Of a stretch of DNA of 64,000 nt, positions 53,776 to 63,973 are shown piece by piece. The notes under the pieces were generated by a model. That model did not search any database. It was not told where the DNA came from and worked only from the letters and a program-made list of their open reading frames with translations. Made by a program: the position numbers and the translations under genes. Numbering within the stretch: position 1 is the stretch's first letter; every line of letters begins with the position of its first letter. Source of the stretch: an uncultured Eubacteriales bacterium (GTDB lineage Bacteria > Bacillota > Clostridia > Oscillospirales > Oscillospiraceae); the NCBI GenBank assembly GCA_900316745.1, contig ONEB01000001.1, positions 179,094 through 243,093 on the forward strand. Reading direction: 5' to 3'.

Positions 53776-55965
53776 ATGGATTCCTATGATCAGTCGCTTG
53801 TCTTTGCCGCGAAAAACGGCAACGAAAAAGCATTTGAGGCGCTTTACGAGCGCTACTACCAGAAGATCTACGCCCTGGCGCGCACGACGCTGAAAAACGA
53901 AGCCGACGCTGAGGATGTCCTGCAGCAGACCTTCGTGAGCGTCTGGCAGAACCTGCCGAAGCTTGAAAACACCGAAGCGTTCAGCACCTGGATCCAGCGC
54001 ATCACGCTCAACCACTGCCGCTCGCTTCTGCGGCGCAGGAAGGGCGACGCATCGCTCGACGCGCCGATCGACGACGCCTCGGACGGACTGGCGCCTGAGC
54101 CGGAGTCGGACCTCCTGCTGCCGCAGGTCTATGCCGAGCGCGAGGATCTGCGCGTGCGGCTCGGGCACATCCTCGACGAGCTGAGCGATGTGCAGCGCCA
54201 GACCATCCTGCTGTATTACTATAATGAGCTCTCCGTGGACGAGATTGCCCAGATCATGGACTGCAGCACCGGAACGGTGAAATCCCGTCTGTTTCTCGCC
54301 CGCAAGAGCATCCGCACTGAGATCGAAGAGCAGGAGCGCAAGAGCGGTCAGAAGTTCTACGGCGTCGTGGGGCTTCCGCTCGTCGCGCTGCGCGATCTGT
54401 TCAACCGCAGCGTTGCCGAGACGGCGCTCACCCCGGCAAAAGGCTCCGCCGTGCTGCGCCGCGTGCTCTATGCCTCCGACGCCGCCGGAAAGACCGCGGG
54501 ATCGGCAGCAGGCTCCGCCGCCGCAAAGAGCGCGGCAGCTGGGAAAGCCGCCGCCGGAGCCGCCGCGAAGAAAGGCGGCGCGGCGCTCTCAACGAAGATC
54601 ATCGCCGGGATTGCCGCCCTCGGGCTCGTCGGCAGCGGCGCATTCGGCGCCGCGCGCTATTTCAGCAGCCGCGACGACGCGGACGAAGACCGCGAGCCGC
54701 GCGCCGCCGTCACCGACATTGCAACCGAAGCGCACGAAGCAATCGACGCCGCCGCATTGTATCCCCGCCTGATCGACCGGCTGGATCAGTCGGGCGTCGT
54801 GGATTTCCCGGGGCAGCCGCTCGGCCACTCGCAGGTGACTTTCCACGACATGACGGAGGACGGCTCGCCGGAGCTCATCTACATCGTCGGCGCAGCCGAC
54901 GCCGCCGGCATTTCGGCGACGCTGCACATCGACGGCTGGTCGGACGGCGCGGTCGCGCCGCTCTATGAAGAGGCGCTGGGGCAGGACGGGCTTCCGTTCC
55001 GCCTGTCCGTCTTCTCCGCCGCGCGCGGCGCGGTCGATCTGTGCGTCGAGGACGTCAACGGCAGGCGGCGCTTTGAGCGCATCTCGCTCAGGCACGGCGA
55101 GCCGGAGACAGAGGCGATCAACGCCTCCGACGTGGATCCCTCCGGCGGCGCGCTGCTCGGCTATGACGATCTGGAGAGAGAAGCCGACGCACTTTTCCCG
55201 GCGGAGAACCGTGCGCTCTCCTTTTCCGGGGCACGGCAGTATCTGACATGGCTGCTGGAGCAGGGCGCGGACCCCGACGCGCGGCAGGAGATCGATCCCT
55301 CTCAGCTTCCGCTCCCGCTCGATCCGTTTCTGGTCAATTTCTATTCCCGCTCAGAGGCGGAATTCCACTATACCACGGCGTGCAGCGCCGACGGCACGGG
55401 CATTCTCGGCAGGATGCTCAACAATCCGAGCTGCGTGAATTTCACGCTCTACCCGGTCGACAGCTACGAGGCGCACTGGTCGGAACGCGATCCGCGCGGC
55501 TGGAGTGAAAACGCCGCCGGCTCCTATGCCCGCTTCCCGGCCGCTTCGATCGGCTGGATCACGAGCCGGGTCTTCAACCTCCCCGCCGAAGAGATGGCCC
55601 AGCTGTATCAGCGCGGTGAGGACGCGCGGCAGTATTATTATCAGGCGGGCGTCGGCTCGACCGCTGCCGCCTACTACGTCCCCATCGGCGGCGTCGGCAG
55701 CGACATGCTGGAGTTTGAGATCACCTATGCCGCGTTTGACGGCGCGCGCTATTACATTACCTACGACGCATACAGCACATGGGAGCAGCCGCGCGAATAT
55801 CTCAGCACGCACCATATCGTGCTCGCGCTCTGCACGGCGGAGGACGGCACGTCGTACTGGTCGGTGCTGCACCACAGCGCGGATGACCCCGGCGAGAGCT
55901 GGTACCGCAACGCGCCCGCTCCCGCCGCACAGGACATCTATGCTCTTCCCGTGCCGCGGAGCTGA
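53776..55965 (+). CDS. Membrane-tethered ECF sigma factor fused to a large extracytoplasmic domain
   Basis: 729 residues. Sigma-2 (about 15-88, with EDVLQQTFVSVWQNL) and sigma-4 (about 125-182, with LSVDEIAQIMDCSTGTVKSRLFLAR) are complete. An Ala/Gly/Lys-rich linker (about 235-270) leads to one membrane helix (about 273-295) and some 430 residues outside, containing VTFHDMTEDGSPELIYIVG and EEMAQLYQRGEDARQYYYQAG but no domain I can name. Ordinary ECF factors have about 180 residues and a separate anti-sigma factor; none is encoded here. Release by proteolysis or action at the membrane is inferred. First gene of an operon with a lipoprotein, carbonic anhydrase and SGNH lipoprotein. Confidence 0.88.
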   Translation: MDSYDQSLVFAAKNGNEKAFEALYERYYQKIYALARTTLKNEADAEDVLQQTFVSVWQNLPKLENTEAFSTWIQRITLNHCRSLLRRRKGDASLDAPIDDASDGLAPEPESDLLLPQVYAEREDLRVRLGHILDELSDVQRQTILLYYYNELSVDEIAQIMDCSTGTVKSRLFLARKSIRTEIEEQERKSGQKFYGVVGLPLVALRDLFNRSVAETALTPAKGSAVLRRVLYASDAAGKTAGSAAGSAAAKSAAAGKAAAGAAAKKGGAALSTKIIAGIAALGLVGSGAFGAARYFSSRDDADEDREPRAAVTDIATEAHEAIDAAALYPRLIDRLDQSGVVDFPGQPLGHSQVTFHDMTEDGSPELIYIVGAADAAGISATLHIDGWSDGAVAPLYEEALGQDGLPFRLSVFSAARGAVDLCVEDVNGRRRFERISLRHGEPETEAINASDVDPSGGALLGYDDLEREADALFPAENRALSFSGARQYLTWLLEQGADPDARQEIDPSQLPLPLDPFLVNFYSRSEAEFHYTTACSADGTGILGRMLNNPSCVNFTLYPVDSYEAHWSERDPRGWSENAAGSYARFPAASIGWITSRVFNLPAEEMAQLYQRGEDARQYYYQAGVGSTAAAYYVPIGGVGSDMLEFEITYAAFDGARYYITYDAYSTWEQPREYLSTHHIVLALCTAEDGTSYWSVLHHSADDPGESWYRNAPAPAAQDIYALPVPRS

Positions 55966-55979
55966 CTGTCGGAGAAAGG

Positions 55980-57017
55980 ATGAAGAAAATGAAACGAACG
56001 ACCATCTGCCTGACGCTCTGCCTTGCGCTGATGCTGACGCTGCTCACGGCCTGCGGGAACTTAAACGCGTTCGGCAGCGCGCCCATGTCCGCCGCCGAGG
56101 GCGGCTGCGAGCTGCAGAGCATGACGACTGAGAGCTTTTCCAACGGTGAAGCGGTGCAGTCGGTCACGATGCACTATGCCGCGAACGGTCTGGTGGAGTC
56201 CATCGAATCCGGCGCGCAGACGCAGGACGTAGAATACACGTTCGACGACAACGGCAGCCCCGTCACGATCGCGGTGAACACGGAGGACGACCCTTTCTCC
56301 GCGGAGCTTGAGATCGACTACGGCGGCATCACGACCGTGGCGCTCAAATCCCTCACCGTCAACGGCGAAACCGGCACGGATTTCAGCAGCCCGAACACGC
56401 TCATGTCGAACACCTTTCTCATGATCTTTCGCCTGATCGAGCACTTTGACGCTTTCCGCAACGCCACGCTCTATGTCCCCGACGCGTATACCGAGCAGCG
56501 CATGGCGGACGGCGAGGTCGTCTATCTCTCCACGCACTATGACAACATCAGCACGACCACGGAGATCCTGCCCAATCCCGACGGCGGCACGACGACCGTC
56601 ATCAGCACGGACGTCGGCGGCACACGCTCCGTCCAGAGCATCACGGCGGACGCGGAGCGCTGCCCGATCCGCTATTCCGTTTCCGGCGGCGGCAATCAGA
56701 TTGCCTTTGATATCGCATACACCGAGAACGAGGACGGCTCGCGCGTCGGCATGCCGGAGAACATTGACGTATCCGGCGAGGGCGACGGGATCGCCGAGCT
56801 GCAGCAGCAGCTGGGAAGCATAAAAGTCTGCAGATGCGCCTACGAGGACGGCAAGCTCACAATGGTTGAACAGTATCAGGTGATGCAGGCCTCCGGAAGC
56901 GACAACTCGCTTTTGAGCGCCGTGAACTATGACGCGCAGGGACGCATGACGCAGCAGACCACGTTCAACCCGCTCTCCGGAGAAAAGCTTCAGGTCACAA
57001 CCTGCACCTACCGATAA
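55980..57017 (+). CDS. Lipoprotein with repeat-like beta structure
   Basis: 345 residues with signal peptide and lipobox LTAC near residue 23. The mature part has repeated short YD/RHS-like strand-turn units (YAANGLVESIES, VEYTFDDNGSPV, VNYDAQGRMTQQTTF). ATG 55980 overlaps GGAGAAAGG; ATG 55989 is the other candidate. It begins 14 bases after the sigma-factor stop, so it is probably under the same two promoters and may be the ligand-binding or partner protein of the sensor domain. Function unknown. Confidence 0.8.
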   Translation: MKKMKRTTICLTLCLALMLTLLTACGNLNAFGSAPMSAAEGGCELQSMTTESFSNGEAVQSVTMHYAANGLVESIESGAQTQDVEYTFDDNGSPVTIAVNTEDDPFSAELEIDYGGITTVALKSLTVNGETGTDFSSPNTLMSNTFLMIFRLIEHFDAFRNATLYVPDAYTEQRMADGEVVYLSTHYDNISTTTEILPNPDGGTTTVISTDVGGTRSVQSITADAERCPIRYSVSGGGNQIAFDIAYTENEDGSRVGMPENIDVSGEGDGIAELQQQLGSIKVCRCAYEDGKLTMVEQYQVMQASGSDNSLLSAVNYDAQGRMTQQTTFNPLSGEKLQVTTCTYR

Positions 57018-57038
57018 CAGAAAAGAGGATCTGATCTT

Positions 57039-57590
57039 ATGACAGCAGCAGAAGCATTGGTTAGACTCAAGCGCGGAAACGCGGCCTACTGTGCCGGTGC
57101 GCATACAATCGGCGACACGGGCGCGCAGATCCGCCTGCACACGGCAGAGCACGGGCAGCAGCCCTACGCGATCGTGATCGCGTGCTCCGACTCGCGCGTG
57201 ATCCCCGAGGCAATTTTCGACGCGGGCATCGGCGAGCTCTTCGTGATCCGCGTGGCGGGCAACGTCATCGACAACCACCAGCTCGGCAGCATCGAATATG
57301 CCGCGTCCCATCTCGGCGCGAAGCTGCTCGTCGTGCTCGGACACACGCGCTGCGGCGCGGTGGACGCCGCCATGCACCACGATCCCGAGGGGTTTATCCG
57401 CTTCATCACGGACGAGATCAGCCTCGCCATTGCGGATGAGCAGGACGAGGAGGCCGCCTGCCGCTTAAACGCGCTGCACAGCGTCAAACGCATCGAGGAA
57501 AGTCTGGAGATCCGCCATCAGGAGGAGGCCGGACTCAGAGTGTGCGCCGCGCTCTACCATGTGGACACCGGCGCGGTGGAGTTTGTATGA
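57039..57590 (+). CDS. Beta-class carbonic anhydrase
   Basis: 183 residues. Zinc ligands Cys49, His102 and Cys105 with the Asp51-Arg53 dyad (ACSDSRVIPE and GHTRCGAV). Interconverts CO2 and bicarbonate in the cytoplasm. 21 bases after the lipoprotein; its stop overlaps the next start (ATGA). Its presence in the sigma-factor operon hints at pH or CO2 stress as the signal, which is inference. Confidence 0.94.
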   Translation: MTAAEALVRLKRGNAAYCAGAHTIGDTGAQIRLHTAEHGQQPYAIVIACSDSRVIPEAIFDAGIGELFVIRVAGNVIDNHQLGSIEYAASHLGAKLLVVLGHTRCGAVDAAMHHDPEGFIRFITDEISLAIADEQDEEAACRLNALHSVKRIEESLEIRHQEEAGLRVCAALYHVDTGAVEFV

Positions 57591-58270
57591 TGGCGCGCGG
57601 CATTCCCCTGCTGCTCTGCGCCGCTGCGCTGCTCGCACTCTCGGGCTGCGCGGCAAATGCCGCGCAGGACGCGACGCCCTCCCCTGCCGGAACGCCGTCC
57701 GCCGAACGGCCGCTGATCGTCTGCATGGGCGACAGCATCACCGCGGGCTATGGCGTGTATACGGACGACGAGAAGTACAGTGCCTGTCTGCAGGAGCTTC
57801 TGGGTGACAGCGCGCGCGTGATCGCATACGGCACGCCGGGCGAAACGCTCCTTGAGGCCTCCGTTTACAGCTCCCCGGCACTCCGAGCCGAGGCGGATAC
57901 GGTTTTGCTGCAGTTCGGCACGAATGACGCCTCTCCCTCCCTTTTCCGGCCCGACAGCTTCCGCGAGGCGGCGGAAACGCTGCTCGACACGCACATCGAA
58001 GCGCTGGGCGCGGAGCACGTTGCGTTTCTCCTGCCGCCGTGCGTCTACCCCGCCGGCGGAGACATTGCCTCGTTCGGCATGTCGGCGGAAAAGCTGAGCC
58101 AGGTGCGCGAGATCCTCACGCAGGTCTGCGCGGAAAAGAGCGTCGCGGTCGTGGATCTTTACAGCGCGACCTGCGACCACCCGGAGTGGTTCCCCGACGG
58201 CGTTCACCCGAACGCGGACGGCAACCGCGCGATCGCCGAGGCGATCTATGAGGCTTTGTTTTCTGAATAA
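57587..58270 (+). CDS. SGNH/GDSL hydrolase lipoprotein
   Basis: 227 residues from ATG 57587. Lipobox LSGC (Cys21). SGNH blocks: MGDSITAGYG (Ser50), FGTNDAS and DGVHPNADG with the catalytic Asp/His. It should be a surface esterase or deacetylase; the substrate is unknown. Last gene of the sigma-factor operon, followed by a strong terminator. Confidence 0.9.
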   Translation: MMARGIPLLLCAAALLALSGCAANAAQDATPSPAGTPSAERPLIVCMGDSITAGYGVYTDDEKYSACLQELLGDSARVIAYGTPGETLLEASVYSSPALRAEADTVLLQFGTNDASPSLFRPDSFREAAETLLDTHIEALGAEHVAFLLPPCVYPAGGDIASFGMSAEKLSQVREILTQVCAEKSVAVVDLYSATCDHPEWFPDGVHPNADGNRAIAEAIYEALFSE

Positions 58271-58280
58271 AAGAGCATAA

Positions 58281-58320
58281 AAAAACCACCCTGCGGTTGG
58301 AGGTCCGCAGGGTGGTTTTT
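58281..58320 (+). terminator. Terminator of the sigma-factor operon
   Basis: 16-base stem (58281-58296 with 58305-58320), 8-base loop, with A5 and T5 ends. The gene-free stretch to 58516 holds only an imperfect hairpin (about 58462-58496) downstream of gdhA. Confidence 0.93.
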
Positions 58321-58516
58321 GTTTGTGGTGTTCTTCCGCGATCTCAATGAAACCAGATCAAATTCGGTACGGATTTGATTTGGAGAGGAAGATCGGGGAA
58401 GCGTGTGAAAAGACCCCAAATCTTTGATTTGGTCGGTCGTTCCATGCGTTAGCTGATACGAAGCCGGCGGACATCAGGCAAAGCCTATGTCCGGCTGCAG
58501 AGTGGAGTGCGCCCGA

Positions 58517-59944
<1,428 letters not shown>

Positions 59945-60035
59945 TCAGTTTACTCCCCTTGCGGGAAGATTGCAATTAGTGAAAAGGGAAGAAATTTTAC
60001 CCATTTTTTGTGCAAATTTTATATTATCCGCAAGC

Positions 60036-60063
60036 ATTATATCGCACAGTTTGTCGAAATCAA
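60036..60063 (-). promoter_or_regulatory. Promoter of gdhA
   Basis: Minus strand TTGATT (60063-60058), 16-bp spacer, TATAAT (60041-60036). Confidence 0.65.
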
Positions 60064-60116
60064 CAAATCCTAATACTTGCATTAAAAATTCAAATAACAA
60101 CAGGTCTAAAAATCAA

Positions 60117-60145
60117 CAGTGCGGCCACTTTTCGTCGCCGCACTG
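60117..60145 (-). terminator. Terminator of the substrate-binding protein gene
   Basis: Perfect 9-base stem (60117-60125 with 60137-60145), 11-base loop, then TTGATTTTT on the minus strand. Confidence 0.8.
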
Positions 60146-60186
60146 CTGTCTGGTTCGATTATTTACATGGACGAAGATTCCCGAGC

Positions 60187-61146
60187 TCAGTCCAGTTCCA
60201 TCGCCTGGTAATCTGCCGGAGGCGTGATGCCGAGCTCTGCGCAGATTTCGGGATTGTACATCTTCACGGGGTTGTCGTCATAGCCGATGGCCATCTCAGA
60301 GATGTCCGCCTCGCCCTTGAGGATCTTGACCGCCATCTCGCCGGCCGCCTGACCGATCTTGTAGTAGTCGATGGAGAGCGTCGCAACGCCGAAAAGCTTG
60401 CAGGCGTTTGCCTCACCGGAGATGATGGGCACGCCGGAGCCGGAGGCGGCATTGTGGATCGCCTCGCCGCAGGTGGCGGCGGTGTTATCGGTCGGGATAT
60501 AGAGCGCGTCGCACTCGGAGCACGCCGTCGCGGTGACGCTGGCGACGTCGTTGGAGTCGGTAAAGGTATAGCGCGTGACATTCAGGCCCTTGCCGGTGAG
60601 ATAGGCCTCGACCTTATCCGCCTGGAAGACGGAGTTCGGCTCGGCGGAGCAATAGAGGATGCCAACGTTTTTGGCAGTCGGGCAGAGCTCGATGAGCATT
60701 TCGCCCTGCTTCTCCAGCGGAGCCTGGTCGCTCGTGCCGGAGATGTTGCCGCCGACCGTGCCGTCGAAGTTCTCGATCTTCAGCGCATCGCCGTAGTCGG
60801 TGATCGACGTGCCGAGGATGGGGATGCTCTGCGTGCCGTTCACTGCCGCAAGCAGCGCGGGCGTGGCGTTGGCAAGGATCAGATCCACATTGTCGGAAAC
60901 AAAGCCGTTGACGATCGTGGCGCAGTTTGCGCTGTCGCCGGAGGCGTTCTGCAGATCAAAGGAGACGTTCTCTTCGCCGAGACCTGCTTTCACGGCGTCC
61001 ATAAAGCCGTTGGTCGCGGCGTCGAGCGCATCATGCTGCACAAGCTGCACGATGCCGATGTAATATTCGCCGCCGCCGGTGTTTCCGCATGCGGCAAGGC
61101 TGAACAGCATGACTGCCGCCAGCAAAAGGATCATCCATTTTTTCAT
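60187..61146 (-). CDS. ABC transporter substrate-binding lipoprotein (ABC_sub_bind family)
   Basis: 319 residues from ATG 61146 (GGAGG upstream). Lipobox LAAC near residue 20; mature part starts with YYIGIVQLVQHDALDAATNGF, typical of the TrpX/YtlA-like ABC_sub_bind family with a two-lobe periplasmic-binding fold. Known relatives bind tryptophan or other amino acids. No permease or ATPase gene lies beside it, so it is an orphan in this window. Confidence 0.9.
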   Translation of the reverse strand: MKKWMILLLAAVMLFSLAACGNTGGGEYYIGIVQLVQHDALDAATNGFMDAVKAGLGEENVSFDLQNASGDSANCATIVNGFVSDNVDLILANATPALLAAVNGTQSIPILGTSITDYGDALKIENFDGTVGGNISGTSDQAPLEKQGEMLIELCPTAKNVGILYCSAEPNSVFQADKVEAYLTGKGLNVTRYTFTDSNDVASVTATACSECDALYIPTDNTAATCGEAIHNAASGSGVPIISGEANACKLFGVATLSIDYYKIGQAAGEMAVKILKGEADISEMAIGYDDNPVKMYNPEICAELGITPPADYQAMELD

Positions 61147-61202
61147 CTTGTTTTCCTCCACTCTCATTTGCAGGCGCGGAATGCTCCCGCCTGTATGGAA
61201 AC

Positions 61203-61231
61203 ACTTTAACGCTTTTCGGCGAAAAAGTCAA
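61203..61231 (-). promoter_or_regulatory. Promoter of the substrate-binding protein gene
   Basis: Minus strand TTGACT (61231-61226), 17-bp spacer, TAAAGT (61208-61203). Confidence 0.7.
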
Positions 61232-61344
61232 CGTGCAATCCCGATTTGGTCAGATTTCAGGCTTCTTCAGAGGCAGCGGCGCGCAGGGCGTATTTTTCTG
61301 CCGAAAATTCACATTTTCCTGTTTTATCTTTCGCCAATTCCTGC

Positions 61345-61350
61345 TACAAT
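61345..61350 (+). promoter_or_regulatory. Extended -10 of the P-type ATPase gene
   Basis: TGCTACAAT; no good -35 at 17 bp. Confidence 0.45.
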
Positions 61351-61385
61351 AGAATACTGTAAATTTGTAGTCGGAGGAATCCACG

Positions 61386-63860
61386 GTGGATCAATTACTG
61401 GAGAAACTTCAGCGCGGGAAAGAGAAGGAATCCGTGCAGTCCATGCGGCTGGACGTTCCGGTGCTGCGCGCAGACCCCGAACAGGGGCTCACGGCGGCGC
61501 AGGTGCGCGAGCGCATGGAAAGCGGCTGGGCAAACCTCCCGGTCGAGAGCGCGGGCAAGACGACAAAGCAGATCATTCTCTCGAACGTGTTTACCTATTT
61601 CAACATGCTGTTCTTTCTGCTGGCGCTGTGCGTGATCGCAGTCGGCTTCATCGAGCCGAAGCAGCTTCTAAACCTCACGTTCATGGGTGTCATCATCGTG
61701 AACACGGTCATCGGCATCGTGCAGGAGCTGCGCTCGAAAAAGACACTGGAAAAGCTCAACGTCCTCGCGGCGCCGCAGGGACGGGTCATCCGCGACGGCG
61801 CGGAGCAGACGGTCGCGACCGACCTGCTCGTGCGCGACGATATCGTGATCTTCTCGGGCGGCAACCAGATCTATGCCGACGCGGTGGTCGTCTCGGGCGA
61901 ATGCAGCGTGAACGAGGCGCTCATCACCGGCGAAGCGGACGAGATCAAGAAGCGCCCCGGGGACAAGCTCCTGTCCGGCAGCTTCCTCGTCAACGGCGAG
62001 TGCCGCGCGCGGCTCACTGAGGTCGGCGCGGACTCCTACGTCTCGCGGCTCACGCTGGAGGCCAAGCGCGCAAAGCCCCCGCGCAAGTCCGAAATGATGC
62101 GCTCGCTGGAAAGTCTCGTCAAGTGGATCGGCGTCCTCGTGATCCCGCTGGGCGTGATCATGTTCATCAAGGAGCATGTCTGGCTCGGCGACGCGATGCC
62201 GATCTCGGTCACATCCACGGTCGGCTCCATCATCGGCATGATCCCGGAGGGGCTGTACCTGCTCACGAGCCTTGCGCTCGTGGCGGGCGTCGTCCGTCTT
62301 GCGCAGCGCAAAACGCTGGTGCATGAGCTGGAGTGCATTGAGACGCTCGCGCGCGTGGATACGCTCTGCGTGGACAAGACCGGTACTGTGACCGAAAACA
62401 AGATGACCGTCGACGACGTACATCTTTTAAGCGAGGACCGCTTCACGCTCGACGATGTGCGCGCGATCATGGGCGACTACGTCTACGCCATGAAGGCCGA
62501 CAACGACACGATGGCGGCGCTGCGGCGCTATTTCACGGGCGTAGTCAGCCGCGAGGCGAGCGAGACGCTCCCGTTCTCCTCGGCGAAGAAATACGGCGGC
62601 GTCAGCTTCGGCGGCGAAACGTATCTGCTCGGCGCGCCGGACGTGCTGCTCGCGGCGCAAAACGGCGTCGACCTCACGGAGCTGATCGACGGCTACTCCG
62701 CCAAGGGCTGCCGCGTGCTGCTGCTGGGCATGTACGACGGCGCGCTCACGGACGAGGCGCCGACGGCGCCGCTTTTCCCCATCGCGCTGATTCTGCTCTC
62801 GAACAAGATCCGCGCCGAGGCGCACGACACGTTCGGCTACTTTGCCAAACAGGGCGTGCAGGTCAAGGTCATCTCCGGCGACAACGCGCTGGCGGTCTCC
62901 GAGGTCGCAAAGCGCGCCGGAATCGCGGGCGCGGAGGACTATGTGGACGCGCGCACGCTCAAAACGCCGGAGGACATCGCTGCCGCGGCGGAGGCCTACA
63001 ACGTCTTCGGTCGTGTGACGCCCGCGCAGAAGCGGCAGCTTGTGCAGGCGCTGAAAAAGAAAGGCCACACCGTCGCCATGACGGGTGACGGCGTAAACGA
63101 CGTGCTCGCGCTGAAGGAGGCCGACTGCTCCATCGCCGTGGCCTCCGGCAGCGAGGTCGCGTGTCAGGTCTCGAACATCGTGCTGATGGACAACAACTTC
63201 GCCTCCATGCCTTCCGTCGTCGCGGAGGGCAGGCGCGTGATCAACAACATCGAGCGCAGCGCCTCGCTCTATCTCGTGAAAAACATCTTCACATTCTTCC
63301 TCGCGTTCTTCACGCTGCTCGTGGTGCAGCCCTATCCGTTCTCCCCGGCGCAGCTGAGTCTGGTAAACGGACTGACGATCGGCATTCCGTCGTTCATTCT
63401 CGCCATGGAGCCGAACGAAAATCTCGTCTCCGGCAGGTTCATGCGCAACGTCATGTTCCGCGCCCTGCCCTCGGCGCTCACGGATCTGATCCTCGTGATC
63501 GGCGTGCTGGCGTTCTATATCGCGTTCGACTTTGACCGCTCCTCGCTCAGCACGATCTGCACGGGCATCATGGGCATCGTCGGCATGATGATGGTACACC
63601 AGACGAGCAAGCCCTACAACAACCTGCGCAGGGTGATGATCGTGTCGTTGTCGGTGGTATTCCTGATCGCCTACTGCTTCTTCCCGCAGTTCTTCACGCT
63701 CGTGAAGCTCGACTTCCAGAGCGTCCTGATCCTCGTCGTGCTGGGGCTGCTCGCCTGGCCGCTCCTGACGGTGCTCACACAGGCCTGCAACCGCATTCGC
63801 GACCGCTGGGCGCTCTACACCGAGGCCCGCGCGCAGGCGAAGAGAGCAAAGCAGAGCTGA
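61386..63860 (+). CDS. Cation-translocating P-type ATPase
   Basis: 824 residues from GTG 61386 (GGAGG upstream). A typical core with actuator TGE (181-183), phosphorylated Asp330 (DKTGT), membrane motif PEGL at 287-290 and hinge MTGDGVND, with about ten membrane helices. There are no N-terminal metal-binding CxxC domains or CPC motif, so heavy metals are unlikely; Ca2+, Mg2+ or K+ are candidates. It is shorter in the nucleotide-binding domain than PacL-type pumps. Monocistronic. Confidence 0.92.
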   Translation: MDQLLEKLQRGKEKESVQSMRLDVPVLRADPEQGLTAAQVRERMESGWANLPVESAGKTTKQIILSNVFTYFNMLFFLLALCVIAVGFIEPKQLLNLTFMGVIIVNTVIGIVQELRSKKTLEKLNVLAAPQGRVIRDGAEQTVATDLLVRDDIVIFSGGNQIYADAVVVSGECSVNEALITGEADEIKKRPGDKLLSGSFLVNGECRARLTEVGADSYVSRLTLEAKRAKPPRKSEMMRSLESLVKWIGVLVIPLGVIMFIKEHVWLGDAMPISVTSTVGSIIGMIPEGLYLLTSLALVAGVVRLAQRKTLVHELECIETLARVDTLCVDKTGTVTENKMTVDDVHLLSEDRFTLDDVRAIMGDYVYAMKADNDTMAALRRYFTGVVSREASETLPFSSAKKYGGVSFGGETYLLGAPDVLLAAQNGVDLTELIDGYSAKGCRVLLLGMYDGALTDEAPTAPLFPIALILLSNKIRAEAHDTFGYFAKQGVQVKVISGDNALAVSEVAKRAGIAGAEDYVDARTLKTPEDIAAAAEAYNVFGRVTPAQKRQLVQALKKKGHTVAMTGDGVNDVLALKEADCSIAVASGSEVACQVSNIVLMDNNFASMPSVVAEGRRVINNIERSASLYLVKNIFTFFLAFFTLLVVQPYPFSPAQLSLVNGLTIGIPSFILAMEPNENLVSGRFMRNVMFRALPSALTDLILVIGVLAFYIAFDFDRSSLSTICTGIMGIVGMMMVHQTSKPYNNLRRVMIVSLSVVFLIAYCFFPQFFTLVKLDFQSVLILVVLGLLAWPLLTVLTQACNRIRDRWALYTEARAQAKRAKQS

Positions 63861-63874
63861 AATCAATCAAAGCA

Positions 63875-63895
63875 GGGTCGGGCAACCCCCGACCC
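63875..63895 (+). terminator. GC-rich hairpin after the P-type ATPase
   Basis: 8-base stem (63875-63882 with 63888-63895) without an adjacent T-run. Confidence 0.5.
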
Positions 63896-63939
63896 CGCGC
63901 TAAAAAAGGGCGCGTTGCAAAATAGCGCGCAAAAGAAAA

Positions 63940-63973
63940 GCACCAGTTAGGTCCAAAAGGACTTGGCTGGTGC
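63940..63973. terminator. Terminator-like hairpin near the right edge
   Basis: Arms from 63940 and to 63973 (GCACCAG/CTGGTGC plus inner GGTCC/GGAC) with A-run before and T5 after; bidirectional. The convergent gene, if any, lies outside the window. Confidence 0.75.

Noticed and set aside
58321-58516. A gene or RNA in the gap after the sigma-factor operon
   Set aside because: Only an imperfect hairpin near 58462-58496 with no T-run; no supported frame.
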